64,000 nt of DNA from Oikopleura dioica. Lineage: Eukaryota; Chordata; Appendicularia; Copelata; Oikopleuridae. The first letter of the stretch is position 1; the number at the start of each line of letters is the position of its first letter. Location of the stretch: the NCBI GenBank assembly GCA_907165135.1, contig OU015568.1:9928501-9992500 (forward strand), read 5' to 3'. Positions 23,258 through 36,400 of this stretch are shown in pieces. The translations under genes and the position numbers were made by a program. Below the pieces are notes generated by a model that ran no database searches, was not told where the DNA came from, and was given only the letters and a program-made list of their open reading frames with translations.

Positions 23258-26200
23258 TCATTCATTATTTACTGAATTTCTTCTTACGCATTCCGAGTTG
23301 TGCTGATGTCGCCATCCGTTTTTCGTGCACTCGAGCGTTGGAGGTTGCGCTGGAGCACCTTTGGGCGATAAAGCAAAGTAACCCTTTTTGCACAAGAAAT
23401 GAATCTTTTCCCCAATCTTGTGTACTCGATTGCTTCTGCTTCTGTTCTTGCTCTTTCCAAACATTCTACTGTTAGGAACATCTGGCACATCATGCGCGTG
23501 ACAGCCTCGCATGCAAGATTTGACATTTCGGTTGCTCCAGAAGCCGGATTTTTCACATGTCGCAGTATACAGACGGTCTGGGTTTTTCATCTTGAAGCCT
23601 TCTTTGCAACGGAAGATGATTTTGTCTCCAGCTTTGAATCGATCAGCAGAGGTGTCCAGAGCAACCTCATCTTTTCCGATAAGCTTCATTCATATTGAGA
23701 TTAGCTGCAGGAAACATCAATTACCTGATACTGCAGAGAGTTTGGGAGTTCATTTGGCCTGTGGCAAACAGAAGAACAGCTAAAATCAGCCTTTGTCCAA
23801 GTACCATCCTCTTGGCATCGAATAGTTGGATTACCAACAGGTTTAATGTTGAAATTCAAGCATGCGAAGGCGACTACTGTGCCGACTCCAAGATCCTCGC
23901 CAAACGACTTTTCGGAGTTTTTAATAGAATTCTATTCTCAAGAATCTGAAACTAGTTATTTTTGATTATCAAAAACTCGTAACAAAGGTTTCGCATCAAG
24001 AACCGAAGGGAGTGGATCACATGCTTTAACACATGAAAAGCTAATGGGTGTGAATTCTCCATCAGTTTCGCATGTGATGGACCTTTCCCCGACGAGAACT
24101 GTGCCTTCTGGGCATTCAAAAGTGACGCTTTCCTTGAGTGCAAAAGCATGTTTATTCGAAGTTTGAGCCACTGCTCCGGCTGGCCACGTATCTTGTTGCG
24201 GCAGAGCGCATTCTAATGCTGGCGCCTGGCAGATGTAAGAGAAGGTCAAATCGCACTCCATGTTCATGATAGCATTGCGCATCACTAGAACTCCGCAATC
24301 TCGCTCTGCAGCATCGTCAGTCATGCTACGGGAATCAGTTCGCGGCCACCCCTTCGCCCAACGAACATCTTTGTTCCCGGCGCCATCGCTCCAAGTCCAG
24401 TTTCCTGAATTAAAATGTCAAAATAAAACGACTCAGATCAATATTAGTAATATTATATTACCATTATCAAGACGTTCAAGACCAATCCAAATCTCATTTT
24501 TGAGCCTGAGTCGATCAACGACCGTTCCATAGATTGGACATTCTTGAATCAATTTTGCACCGTAGCGGTGGCAAACTGACTTAGCCTTGTGGTAAGTTGA
24601 CTGTTCGTTGAAATATTTGAAGCATTCGTCTCCGATTGGTGACCAACCATGAGGACAGCTCACACTGAAAAACTTGAAATACTGATTTTAAAGTATTCTC
24701 AAACCTAGAAGATGACGATGAGCTTGAAATATCTTCACATAAAACTGGTGCTTCCGGTATTTCTGCTCTTTCCATACTCGCAGATTTCTCGCAAGAGAAA
24801 CCATCCCCATGAAATCCTTCGAAGCACGTGCATGTAAATTTTCCATCGTAGTTCTTGCACGCAGCGTTATCATCACACGGGGAAAGTGCGCATTCGTCGA
24901 TATCTTCACAGCTTCCCGCGTTGAGTCTGAATCCATCAAGGCAGTAACATTCATAACTTCCAATCGAATTCTTGCATTCGCTCTCGCCGCAATATCCACT
25001 ATCGGCGCACTCGTCAATATCGACGCAAGTCTTTCCATCTTCGGCCAAAGTGAATCCTTCAGCGCAAGCGCAAATGTAGGAGCCAACAGTGTCCACACAT
25101 TTTTGCGAGCATTTGTGCAAATCGGTCTTACATTCATCGATGTTTATACAATTACCTTCTTCATTCTTTTCGTAGCCTTGATTGCAAGCACACTCGTAAC
25201 TGCCAATACCATTGACACAGCTGCTGTCTTTGACGCAAAGAGAAGAGTCTACATCTTGGAGACATTCGTCAATATCAGCGCACTCGTTATTGTTGACAAC
25301 ACCGAAGCCAACATTGCATTCGCACCGATAGCCCCCAACAAAATTCACGCAGAGGTCTGGGCAGACATCGTTTTCGCACTCATCAATGTCAACACATTTT
25401 CCCGATTCCATCGAGAAACCCTCAGCACAAGCGCACTCAAATGAGCCTTCCGTCTCAACGCATGTTTGATGAGTTCCAAAACAGATGGCTTTGCCACTTT
25501 GAGTCATTCTCTCATCACATTCTGGGAAGTCTACACAAACACCTTCAGATTCAAAATCCAAGGGCGCATTCGCAATTGAATCCGCCTGTTTCTTCTATGC
25601 AAATCTTCAGAGTTCAAAATTATCAATTCAATAAGTGATTAAATTTGAAATTATATTTTAAACTCTGCCTGATTTTCCCCGCAAGGATTCGTTTCGCATT
25701 CTTTGATGTCATTGCAGACAACGCCATCACCTTTAAATCCCTCTTTGCACTCGCAGTCGTAGTCCCCATCTGTGTTCAGGCAAACTGCATGTTCGTGACA
25801 CTTGTTCTCGCTCAGGCACTCGTCAATATCAATACAGGAGTTGTCATCTTCTGGGGCATAACCATTTTCACACTCACAGAAAAACCTTCCTTCTGCATTT
25901 TCACAGATTTGGTTATTTCCGCAGGTAGATTCTCCAGTTGCACATTCGTCGACATCGACACAGTTTTGCTCATCATCAGAAAGCGCAAAGCCCTCAAGAC
26001 AGAAACATTCATACGATCCAGAAGAGTTACTACACTCGACATCTTCTGCACATACTCCGACCGTACACTCATCGATATCAGAACATGTGAAGCCGTCGCC
26101 TTCGAAGCCTTCACTACACTCGCATTCGAACGTTCCTACTGAGTTTTTACACTCGGCATTTGCGTCACAAGGGTTGGTTGAGCATTCATCATTATCTTCG

Positions 26201-29200
26201 CACTGTCCAAGAACCTCTGTGAAGCCAAGATTGCAGTCACAGACGAAACTGCCTTCATTGTTGACGCAGAAACTATTTGATTTTTTGCTGCAAACATCTT
26301 CATCGGCACATTCATCTACATCGAGGCAATCTTCACTATTCTCCGACTTAGCGTACCCATCAAGACAGGAACAACTGAAGCTACCGTCAAAGTTTCGGCA
26401 AACAGAATTCTCTCCACATGGATCATTCTCACATTCATCAATGTCTCGGCATTCTTCATCATCATCTTCTCTTATGAAACCGTCCGCGCAGTTGCAAGAA
26501 TAGCTTCCATCGCTATCGACACAAACCTCATTAGCATCACATGGAGATCTAAATAAGAGTTCAAAGACTGTCAGAGAACTATCCAGGAAATGATTTTTTA
26601 GAACTCTTGGCTAAAGAAATTCGAGTTTTCACAATTCTCCCGATCCGAGAATTTTACATACCGTGCGCATTCATCGATATTTTCGCAGCCATTTTCGCCG
26701 ATTTCGAATCCGCCTAAGCATGAGCATTCGTAAGATCCGATAACGTTTATGCATTCCGTGTTTTCCCCACAGTCAACCGTCGCGCAGTCGTCAATGTCAG
26801 CGCAGGTCTTTCCATCGCCTTCAAATCCTTGGTCACACATGCAAATAAAGCTGCCCATTTTGTTAAAGCAGCTTGCGTGGGGATCACAGGGCGAAGTTGC
26901 GCACTCATCGACATCTTCGCACATTCCGTCAGAAGCGCGGCGGAATCCGGAGCTGCAGTCGCAAGAAAAGCTGCCGACGGTATTTTTACAATCGGCAAAA
27001 AGATTGCATGGGTCATCAAGGCACTCATCTACATCAACACAGTCATTTGCATCGCCTTCAGTAAAGCCATCGTTGCACTCGCAGATGAAAGATCCTTCAG
27101 TATCGATGCAATGTGCATTTGGAGGACAAGCATCAGTCAAACACTCGTTAATATTTACACAATTTTTGCCATTCTCGTCAGCAAAACCAACCAAACAAGG
27201 ACATTCGAAGCCTCCAATAGTATTGACGCATCTTGAGTTGTCTCTGCAATTATCGTCTCCGACACTGCATTCATCCACGTCAACACATTCATCAAGGTCA
27301 GTGTAATCAAAACCATCAGGGCATTCACACCTGTAAGAGCCCACAATATTGAGGCAGACTTCGTTAGTTCCACAGATGTGTTCACCAGAGGCACATTCGT
27401 CAATATCCTCGCACATGAATCCGTCGCCCTCATATCCCCACTCACAGGTGCAGCTGAAAGATCCGTTTTCATTTTGGCAGCTCGCATTTGCATGGCATTT
27501 GTTTTCGACGGCGCACTCATCAATATCTGAACACGAAATTCCGTCGCCTTCATAACCGCCTTGGCAGGAACAAGAAAAACTTCCCTTCGAATTTGAGCAA
27601 TTTGCATTCTCGCTGCAATTATTTTTGTCCTCGTCAGCACATTCGTTCACATCCGTGCATTTACCATCAATTAACTCAAATCCAGCTTTGCATTCACAGT
27701 CAAAACCGCCATCACTGTTGATGCAATTTGAGTTTGGTCCGAGTCTTCTGGAACAGATTTTTGGTCCTTCTCGTGAGCACTCATCAATATCCTCACAGGG
27801 GCAAGATCCAGAACCCTCTTCATCAGAGTTGTCGTCGCATACTTTTTCATACCCATGCTCACATTTGCATTTGAATGAACCAGGGCTGTTCAAGCAGATT
27901 TCGTGTTCCGCACAAGGCTCCTCTGCACATTCATCGATATCATCACATCCGTGCTCTTCAACTGTGTAACCGACCGGGCAGACACATTCAGCGAATCCAA
28001 CATGATCAACGCAAATTTGGCTTCCAGCGCATTTGTATTGTTCAAGAAGGCACTCGTCGATTTCGATACAGTTTCCAAGGTCATCATACTCGTAGCCAGC
28101 ATCACAGACGCATTCAAATGATCCAATCGTGTTTTGGCAGTTTTCATGTCGGCACATGCATGTACCAACAAGCGCGCATTCATCAATATCCTAAAAAAAT
28201 TGACGACTCAATCTACGATAACAAATACCTGACAGTTCTTTCCATCTTCACTCGAGTAGCCAGAATGACATGTGCAGGTTGGTTCAAAGCCGATATTGTT
28301 AAGGCAGTCAGAGTTCACACCACAGTAAGGCTCGTCAAACGCGCACTCGTCGACGTCAAGACAGTGAAAGAAGTCTTTCTCCAAATCTTGCTCGTAAAAC
28401 TCATCGCACTCACAGACGTAGCTTCCAGGAATATTTTCGCAGCTCGCGTTGTCTCCACAAATGCCAGCAGCGCATTCGTCTATGTCTTCACAAGTGCGGC
28501 CGTCGGATTGAAGAGCGTAGCCAGAGTTGCAGGAGCAGGAGTAGCTGCCGATTGTGTTCTCGCAAATGTGATCGCAGTCATTTTCACCAGCGCACTCATC
28601 GACATCAGCACATTTTCCATTGTTTTTAGCATAACCAACATGACACTGACACCAATAGTTTCCAATAAGATTGATACAATTAGATTTGACATCACATCGA
28701 TCATACCCTAGTTCGCATTCATCGATATCAGAGCAGGTTGGTGAGGAATGATCAAAACCGGATTTTTTCACGCAGCGCGCACCAGATTCGAAATTGTAGC
28801 AAGACTCACATGACTGGCAAGAGAGGTTGTCGCAAGGATTTCGATCACATGTGTCATTTTCTGCCTTTGCACCGTCTTCACAGATGCAGGAAAAGTCTGA
28901 TCCTTTACCAACACAGGTTGAGCCTTCGATTGATGAGCAAGGATTTCCGGAACATGGGTCGAATGGAAGACAAGTGGGGGGACCATTTTTGTTATTTTGA
29001 CAAGTGGAGTTTTCGTCGCAAATACCAAGCACACTGCAAAGGTCAACAACGTGACATTCTCCATTATAGAAGATCTCGTTCATGTTGCATGCTGTGGCAC
29101 AGCTTTCTTCGCCAATGATTATTGGAGTTTCACCTCTATTTTCAACGTCAGGCTCGAGTTCATCTTCAAGAATGACGGTAGCGTCACCAGAGCTTTCGTC

Positions 29201-29763
29201 CAAGGCATCTTCGCTTATTTCAACAACTGGAACGTCGTCTGAACCAGATGACTCCATCATCATTCCAGAGCCTTCAATTATCATGTCCAACGGATCAAAC
29301 TGTCCAGAAGACTCTTGTACTGAAACCTATGGCAAATGTTTCGAATAAATTTTAGTAAAGCTCTTTACCTCAAGATTAATATTGTTGATGATTTCTACTT
29401 GTCCAGTTATCGCAGAATATATTTCGCACTTGTATATTCCCTCATCAATAGCTAGAAAATATTTGAAGGCGAATATTTCTTTTTCTGCTTACCTGATGCA
29501 TCAGAGAGGGTTAGATCAGCTGATCCAGGAACGAGGCTGACTTTGACTCTCTCAACAAGTGGGGATGATCGTACAAGTTTGACTCGCTCTTCAAGCCTCT
29601 TTGCGATCCGAGCATCAGACTGGTACCACTCTACTACAGGCGACACTGCATCAGCAGGAATTTGGCAAGGAAGCGTGACCGTCCCTCCCTCATCGACTCT
29701 TATTCTCGTGACTTCTTCATTCGAGAGAACGCCCTGCGCCAAAAACGCGGCGAGCAACTTCAT
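23258..29763 (-). CDS. Giant extracellular protein: Ig - ~30 cbEGF - C-type lectin - sushi
   Basis: Ten minus-strand exons (29763-29493, 29451-29369, 29326-28229, 28190-26662, 26548-25669, 25604-24705, 24664-24462, 24404-23977, 23931-23725, 23683-23258) encode about 2,007 residues. Order: signal peptide (MKLLAAFLAQGVLS), one Ig domain (VTLPCQIP ... DEGIYKCE), an acidic segment rich in Ser-Gly (EGSGMMMESSGSDD, DESSGD), irregular Cys-rich repeats, then about 30 calcium-binding EGF domains (D-I/V-D-E-C pattern). A C-type lectin domain (CPHGWSPIGDECF, GNWTWSDG) and several sushi domains follow. EGF-lectin-sushi is the G3 order of lectican proteoglycans. Link domains are missing. One extra base in an A/T run (25553-25556) breaks the frame. 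Intron 25668-25605 is GC-AG. A TTACAG acceptor lies 16 nt before the ATG. Confidence 0.88.
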
Positions 29764-29779
29764 CTCTCGGTGAAAAAAT

Positions 29780-29781
29780 CT
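29780..29781 (-). promoter_or_regulatory. Probable spliced-leader acceptor of the EGF-lectin-sushi gene
   Basis: TCTTCTTACAG on the minus strand ends 16 nt before ATG 29763, with no upstream coding exon. Confidence 0.45.
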
Positions 29782-29789
29782 GTAAGAAG

Positions 29790-30674
29790 ATGAAAGAGAT
29801 TTTGACAACCCAGAATCAACCGCACGAGTTCATCCGCTCTTGAAATAACAGGAAAGTTTTCTTTGCAATCTACATCGGAAAACGCCGGCTTTTTGAAAAC
29901 AGATTACGAATGTGATTTTCTGTTGATTGGAATTTGACCGGTTTGCCAGAAATCAAAGTCATAATTCTACATGGCGGAAATGACTAACCATCTAAAGTTG
30001 ATAATTAAATGATCATTAAAAATTATTAGTAATGGACACAAGTCTGTGACCTTCGGAGAACAATAAACCAATTGATTTCTGGATCAATCATTATCCGGAG
30101 TAAAGCTGACCTCGTAAAAATTGTAATCTAATGAAACCCTGCCAAAATGATGAGCGTCATCGGAATTGACGTCCAAATTTAAAACGCCTTTACGTTCTGT
30201 AATTGCGTAAATCTCCGCGCTGATATCATCGCTTTTTTATGGCTTTATAAATACTCGAGACGCCACCAGCTGATTGGTAAAACTCAAGGACGAAATCAAA
30301 CATTGTTAACTTCTTTCATAATTCAAGAGAGAATAAAAGAAACAAAAACGGAGAAAATGGCTCAAAGAAGTTCTCAGGAAGGTTTTTTCGACGTTGAACT
30401 CAATGAATGAGAAACCGATATTAATTCTTGCTGTAAAAACCCGGTCATTGAATTTATTCAGAGGGTTTGTATTTTTATTCCGGAGTTAACTAGGGTTTTT
30501 GAGTATTCGCCCGCTGGGCATCGTATGTCGTCCACGTTTTAAACAGTGAATTGATCGAGAAAGCTGAGGAATTTCTTCCTCGGAAATCCCACCAGATCCT
30601 TAATCTATCTCCGTTCTACACCTTTTCTTTTTTTGCCTTTTTTATTCCTTCAAAATTCCAAGAGAACAAGCAAA
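29790..30674. other. Divergent intergenic region
   Basis: About 0.9 kb between divergent genes. A TATAAATA at 30246-30253 on the plus strand is a possible promoter element for the NADPH-oxidase activator gene. No other structure is evident. Confidence 0.4.
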
Positions 30675-33020
30675 ATGGGAGAGAAGTCGAAAAAATCGAA
30701 AAAGTTGAAAATGGCGAATATGCGCATACAACTACAAGCAAATGAGCTCTTTGACAAAGGAGAGTATCAGAAAGCACTAGAAAAGGTCAGTTTGAGATTT
30801 GAGGGTGATTTGACATTTACAAGGAAATTGACTTCACAAGTCGTAGATTTGCATTTTTCAACGTTTTCCAAGATGTTTTGGACAAGCTATTATTAGCCTC
30901 AATTTACGGGGGTTCTTGTTGACACCGGCGTAATTATCTAGATATCAAGCTCATAAACTCTTATCCGATTTTTATCATTAAATAAAATCTTCAGCTCGAT
31001 GAGATCGCTCCCGCCAACTGGATGGGAATTCATTTCTTCAATCAATCTCGATTTCATTTGAAAAATTCAAACAAAGATGGCGCCATCGAGTCGCTCAGAA
31101 CTTTCGTGAACAAAGACAAAACATCCGCCATTGGATTCTTTCATCTTGCCACGCTGCTTTATCAACAAGGACAGTACAACGAGGCGGAGAAGAACTATGA
31201 AAAGGCATTCGATAGTTTGAGAGGGAACGAACTGGTGGATTACCGACCTCTGCAACTGGCTGTTACGCTAAGGGTGTCAGATGTGGCTTACAACCTTGCA
31301 GTCGCCGCGGTCAGGTAACTTTCTAACCAGTAATCCTTTTTCGAAAAGTGTTCTTGCTTGAAAACGCGGAAGGTTTTAAGAAAATGCTAACATAGAACAA
31401 TTTTTCGACAACTAGACAACTTTGAGGATAACAAAGCGGTAATTTTATGAGTCTAGACATAAAATTTATTCACCAAATTGAATCTCCCTTGAGAGAATAA
31501 AGCTACGGTTTATGAAATAAAAAAGAGTCGTTTCTTTGGATAATCTGGCTCGATCTCTGCGCATTTGTGGTTGACCAAAATAACAGCGCGTTTAGCCGTG
31601 ACAAGTGCTCATTAATCAGTTTCCTCAACGACTTCTCTTTAAGAAACGGCAGTTCCGAAAACTTTGTGAAATTCATCGAAATCGCCCTTGAAAACGCCGA
31701 AGAAATCGAGCGACATCGCGACATTCGCCACCTTGAAGCTCTGCGGGAATCGCCGTTAAATCAAATACCATTGACGAAATTCCCATTAATTGAAATTTCG
31801 CCATTTGCGGTTTTCCGTGTTTCGCAAAAGGTGAAGGCAAGTTTGAATTCGAATCCGATAAAGAAGGCGACTGCCAAGGCTGTTGGTGGAGATGGTGAAG
31901 CGGGATTTACTCCGGTCGCAGCGCCAGTGATTCCCAAACATTTTCGCGCCTCGGATATGACGGAGGCCCCCTTATCAGGTACGATAAAAATATTCACCAG
32001 GGAGCTTTACCAGGGATTCTCAGCAATATCACTTTTCAGCTTTATAAACTGATTTTAAGCTAAGCTACAAAGCGTGGCACGAAAAGAAACGGAGCGATCA
32101 ATTAGCAAAGGTCGATCAACCTCTCCGTCAATTTCGGCGCTGCTCGCTCAATCTGGAATCACTTTACCGGGCGTAGACGCTGCTGGTCGCCGAGCTGGTA
32201 TTACAGGAGCGGCGGGAATGAATTCGAGCCCCGCCCCGCCATCCCGGCCGCCTCCCCTAGCTCGGGAAAATTCTAGAGGCTCCAGTGGAGGAAAGCCTTC
32301 ACCAAAACTCTCTCCAAAGAGTTCAAAGCTCGAATCGAGTTCACCCGTGACGAAATCAGCGAAATCCCTGGATTCAAGAGGCTCAAGTACTCAAAAACTC
32401 GACAAAGAAGCAAAGAAAACAACGCTTATGAATAATACTGTAGCTGACGGCAGTCCACTGGCGCGGAAAGAAGAGCTCAAAGCGCCGAGTGTTAAAAGTG
32501 TCAAGTCAGATAAAAGCAAGAAATCAAAGAAATCTTCTTCAAAGACGAAATTGTCCGATGAAAAATCAGCTCCGTTTCCGGAAGGCTCGGGCGATCAAAA
32601 AATTCAATGTAACGACAAAAAAGATGAGAAGCGATTGGAAGTCAAGATTCCACCAGAAAGGTAAAACGATTTCACTTGGATTTTCTACTGATCATCTTCT
32701 TATAGCAACGGTCTGAACGAAAGGGTGAGGCTTTGTGTCAATGTCCAGCTTGATCTCGACCTTGAGGTCGACCGAAATATCGACTTAGACTCGATTATGC
32801 TAAGAATAAGAGACAGAATTCACAGCATGGCTTCTGTTGTTAGTTCCAATTCAACATCTCCTTGCTTATTACACAATGGTAAATACAATTGCATAATGCA
32901 ATTGCATAATTATTATGAAACTGAAGGTAATTTTGATTCTTAGATGAACCCGTAACGGATGAAGAACAGTTCAAGAAGACGCTCCAAGACACAAATGCTG
33001 TAAATTTAAAGCTCAAATGA
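30675..33020 (+). CDS. NCF2: p67phox/NOXA1-like NADPH-oxidase activator lacking SH3 domains
   Basis: p67phox and NOXA1 activate NADPH oxidase by binding Rac through TPRs. The second exon matches the family's TPR region (GFFHLATLLYQQGQYNEAEKNY, SLRGNELVDYRPLQL, VAYNLAVAAV). A likely activation region (PLTKFPLIEISPFAVFRVSQK) follows. Then comes a long Ser/Lys/Pro-rich linker with a polyproline patch (SRPPPLAR). The C-terminus resembles a PB1 domain (RVRLCVNVQLDLDLEVDRNI ... EEQFKKTLQ), as in p67phox. Neither p67phox SH3 domain is present. Exons are 30675-30785, 30995-31314, 31587-31978, 32060-32660, 32706-32878 and 32944-33020 (557 residues, phases consistent). The 31315-31586 junction is the least certain. 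An alternative is a diverged NOXA1. Confidence 0.75.
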
Positions 33021-33049
33021 TCAAATCTTCAATGTTAGAATTTTGCCAA

Positions 33050-33055
33050 AATAAA
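33050..33055 (+). promoter_or_regulatory. Polyadenylation signal of the p67phox-like gene
   Basis: AATAAA, 30 nt after the stop. Confidence 0.6.
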
Positions 33056-33059
33056 ATTT

Positions 33060-33493
33060 TGTTGATAATTGCATCTGTTTTCCAACGATATTCAAGACAA
33101 CTGAGCCATTTTTTCGTAAGTTGTATTTTATTAAAAAAAAGCAAAAAAATAATGATGATGACAATAAAGATTTTCAAGGTACATGAACCAGACCATAATT
33201 TTCTTATCAAGAATGCATTTGGCTGAGTTACAATAATCACACTGTATGTTTTCATTGAATCTTCGTTAAAGTCAGTTCTTGGCGACCACCCATAAGTAAA
33301 GTTATAATGAACATAATTAGGTAAATATTAAAGAAAAATCAAAAAAAAAAATAAGAACTCTATAGATTAAAAAGAAAACAACTATAAATTATATAATATA
33401 ATTTATATACATGCCAATTTCCAGTCGAGTTACGAATGAAAAAATCTCAGCATCCATCCAAGCCACGATCCTTCGCGTAGTATTCAAAATTTA
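33060..33493. other. Intergenic region between convergent genes
   Basis: AT-rich spacer with an A-run and a run of TATAA-type words near 33385-33410. No coding signal. Confidence 0.4.
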
Positions 33494-36400
33494 TCAAGAA
33501 GCATTGAGTCGATTATTTGTAAGGCAAACTCTAACAGACGTAAGATTCTTCATCAACGGGCCGGCGTATCTAGCGGTGTCGAGATTGTTTTGAATTATTT
33601 GTTTGGTCTCCTCATATTTCTGGGTATTTTGAACGAGTCTTTCGTCTTTGTCTAAAACATCCGCAAGTCTATTCAACTGCGTAGAATAAGAAACCATAAG
33701 CTCTCCAATTCGTTCCGTTATATCACCAAAACAAGGGAAAGAATCATTCAATTCAGTACCAAAAACGGGCTCGCTGAATCTGTCGCGCTCCAATGCGTTT
33801 TGATTTCTTTTAGCAAAATTGTTGCATTCATTAGCATTTCGGAGCAAGATTTCCATGTTATTCAAGTTTTCCAAATACGGGGTCATGAAAGTTCTACCGC
33901 CTTGTCCGCCAGTGTTGGTGATATGAATCACTGAGTTAGGGCCAAATCGAGGGATTTGAGAAAGCTTCTGGAAATCGTCGGTAAGTTCCGCCGCCATAAA
34001 GAAAAGGTGAAACGCATTGTTAAACTCCCAGTCCCGGTGAAGGGCGAAGCAAAGAACCAGCAGCTTCAAGTCTATAAATAATCAGTAATAAATCAAAATC
34101 TTTTCATAAGTTTGAAGATTTTCAATAAAAATTCTTGAGTAAAATCCGGGCAGCCCTATTTTTATTAGAAAATACGTTTGAAAACGCGCGAAAATACGCG
34201 AGTGAAGCCATGACGCGCTTTTTTAAGGCTACCTGGGTCGAGTTGGCCGTCTTTGAGGGTAAATTACTAACCTTTATTCCTAACAAAAGAAGCTTTGTAA
34301 GAGCTCATTCGATAGATCTATCCTAGATCTCGGATCGTGACAGAGCACTTTTTTCAATTTCAAAAAGATTTTTCAGAAAAAATGTCGTCAAAGTTGGCGT
34401 CTCGGCCTAAAATTGCAAACTTCAACGCTAAATTCAGGCGAAAATTTTCATTCGAAGTATTTTTTTCTTTTTGAAATTATAAAGTTTAAAGCCTCCTCTA
34501 CAATCGTGACAGAGCAGAATTTTCGATTTCGAAGATGTTTTTATCAAAATTTTAAAAAGTATGGACTCTCCTTCGCGAATCTCGGATTTTTGCTCGGTAA
34601 GCGTCCATTTACCTCGATTTCGAAATGAATTTTATTTTCTCGGGCAATTTTAAGCGTCACCACGATGTTTACCAGGCCATAAGCTTTCATTCAAGCCCTT
34701 CATCAGAAAAATTGGAGATAAAAAATTTCTCACCCAAATTTGAGCTGTTAGCATTTCCTGTAGATTTTAAACTTTAAAGTGGTTTTGATGGTGAAAACGT
34801 TTAGATAGCTATAGGGTCATTATAGAGTTTTTTGTTCCTCAGAATCTGAAGAATCCGATTCTATGGTCAGAAAATGGTTTTAGGGGGTACCAAAACTCGA
34901 CCTAGGTACCCTTAAGGTTGGCCAAGTTATTTCACCCTCTTCTTGATTTTAAACCCTGGAACACCATACATATTTGGAATCAGCGGAAAAAATCTAGAAT
35001 CAAGACCTCTTTTGTTTCTTAAAAATCATTTCCGGTTGCGATTCTAGAACCGGAAATTTGTATAATTTTTAAGAAATGCATGCGTGTGACATATCAAATT
35101 AAAGCTTAGAAAATTTCTAGTCATTTAGAAACGGAATTCAACCGATTTGCGTACAAACTAACCCGAAAAAAATGAAGAAAATTTCAGTAATTTATGCCTC
35201 TTTTCATGATTTTACCGGTCGATCTGACCAGGGTTGAGACTGATTTTTCTAATGAATTGATTATGAAATGGGGTAAGAGGGATTCGCCTGCCCCCCAATC
35301 CGGCGGGCGACAAAAATGACCGGACCAAGCGGGTGACAAGCCAACACGGCCGAACTTCCCAACTCTGCGGGAAACAGCGAGGCTCAGTGGTTAATCGCTT
35401 ATCTATCGAGGAAAATCATGATTAGAGGGTTGTTGCAACGGTCTAGCTTATCTGCACAAGGTTCACTTTTCGGAGGATCATGAGCATTTTTGCTCAAAAA
35501 TTTTCAGGAAAGATGTGATTTATACTAATTCGACATTTGTAATCAAATTTTACCTTTGATCATGCGTCCAAAAAGCTGGACAGTTATTCCTAACTCAGTT
35601 ATTGCTCATTGCGATTCATGCAGAACAGTTCACAGTCTGGCTGCTAACAGAGATCTGAAATGACTCAGAATTTTCTGGGCTTCAATATAGGTCACACTTT
35701 ATTTGCAAAATTTCGCCAACTTCCGGCCCTAGAATAGTAACCGGAAGTAGTTTTTTAGAAAGGTCTTGATTCTAGATTTTTTCCGCTGATTCCAAATACG
35801 TATGGTGTTCCAGGATTAAAATCAAGAAGTGGGTGAAATAAATTGGCCAACCTTAAAAAAAGCGCGTCCATGAAGTCGTAGCGGTCTAGATTGACCTCGT
35901 GATATGGAATCCTAAGACGCGTTTTTTTAGGTTGCAATTCAATAACTTTAGACTTGAAGTGGTTGACGGCCCAAAATGGAGCTTACAAAAAAATCGCATC
36001 GCATTAGATTTGTTAATTTTACTAAATAATGAACGCGCACCTGTTTTCTTCAAAAGTTTTATAAAGAAGCTGTGTTAATTATAAAAAGAAAGACAGGTTA
36101 CCCAGCAATTCGAACAAGATTTTACTCAAAAATACTTATTGAAAATAGTTTAAACCTTTTATCGTGAGTTCTGGGTCGTATGGAATTTTGATTCTGTTGT
36201 CGCTAACTGTTTTCATTTCAAAAAATAGCCTTCCACTTTTCTCCTTCAACAAACTATTATTTGGTTTGTTTGATTTAATTTTCTTGGCAGTGTCAGTATC
36301 AATAGCATCAACGAACTCAGCTTTACCAGTCTCTTCGAAATTATGATCAACGCCAAAGTCGATATCCACAGTCAGTAGGCTTTCGCTTACAAGAGTAAGA

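Noticed and set aside
24809-28711. Long open frames on the plus strand opposite the EGF-repeat gene (up to 278 codons)
   Set aside because: They mirror the repeated Cys/Asp/Glu codons of the EGF domains on the other strand and have no domains or splice logic of their own.
35380-35470. tRNA gene suggested by GGCTCAGTGGTTAATCGC
   Set aside because: Only an A-box/D-arm-like stretch is present. No B box, anticodon arm or acceptor stem could be folded. Treated as a possible SINE remnant inside a foldback element.
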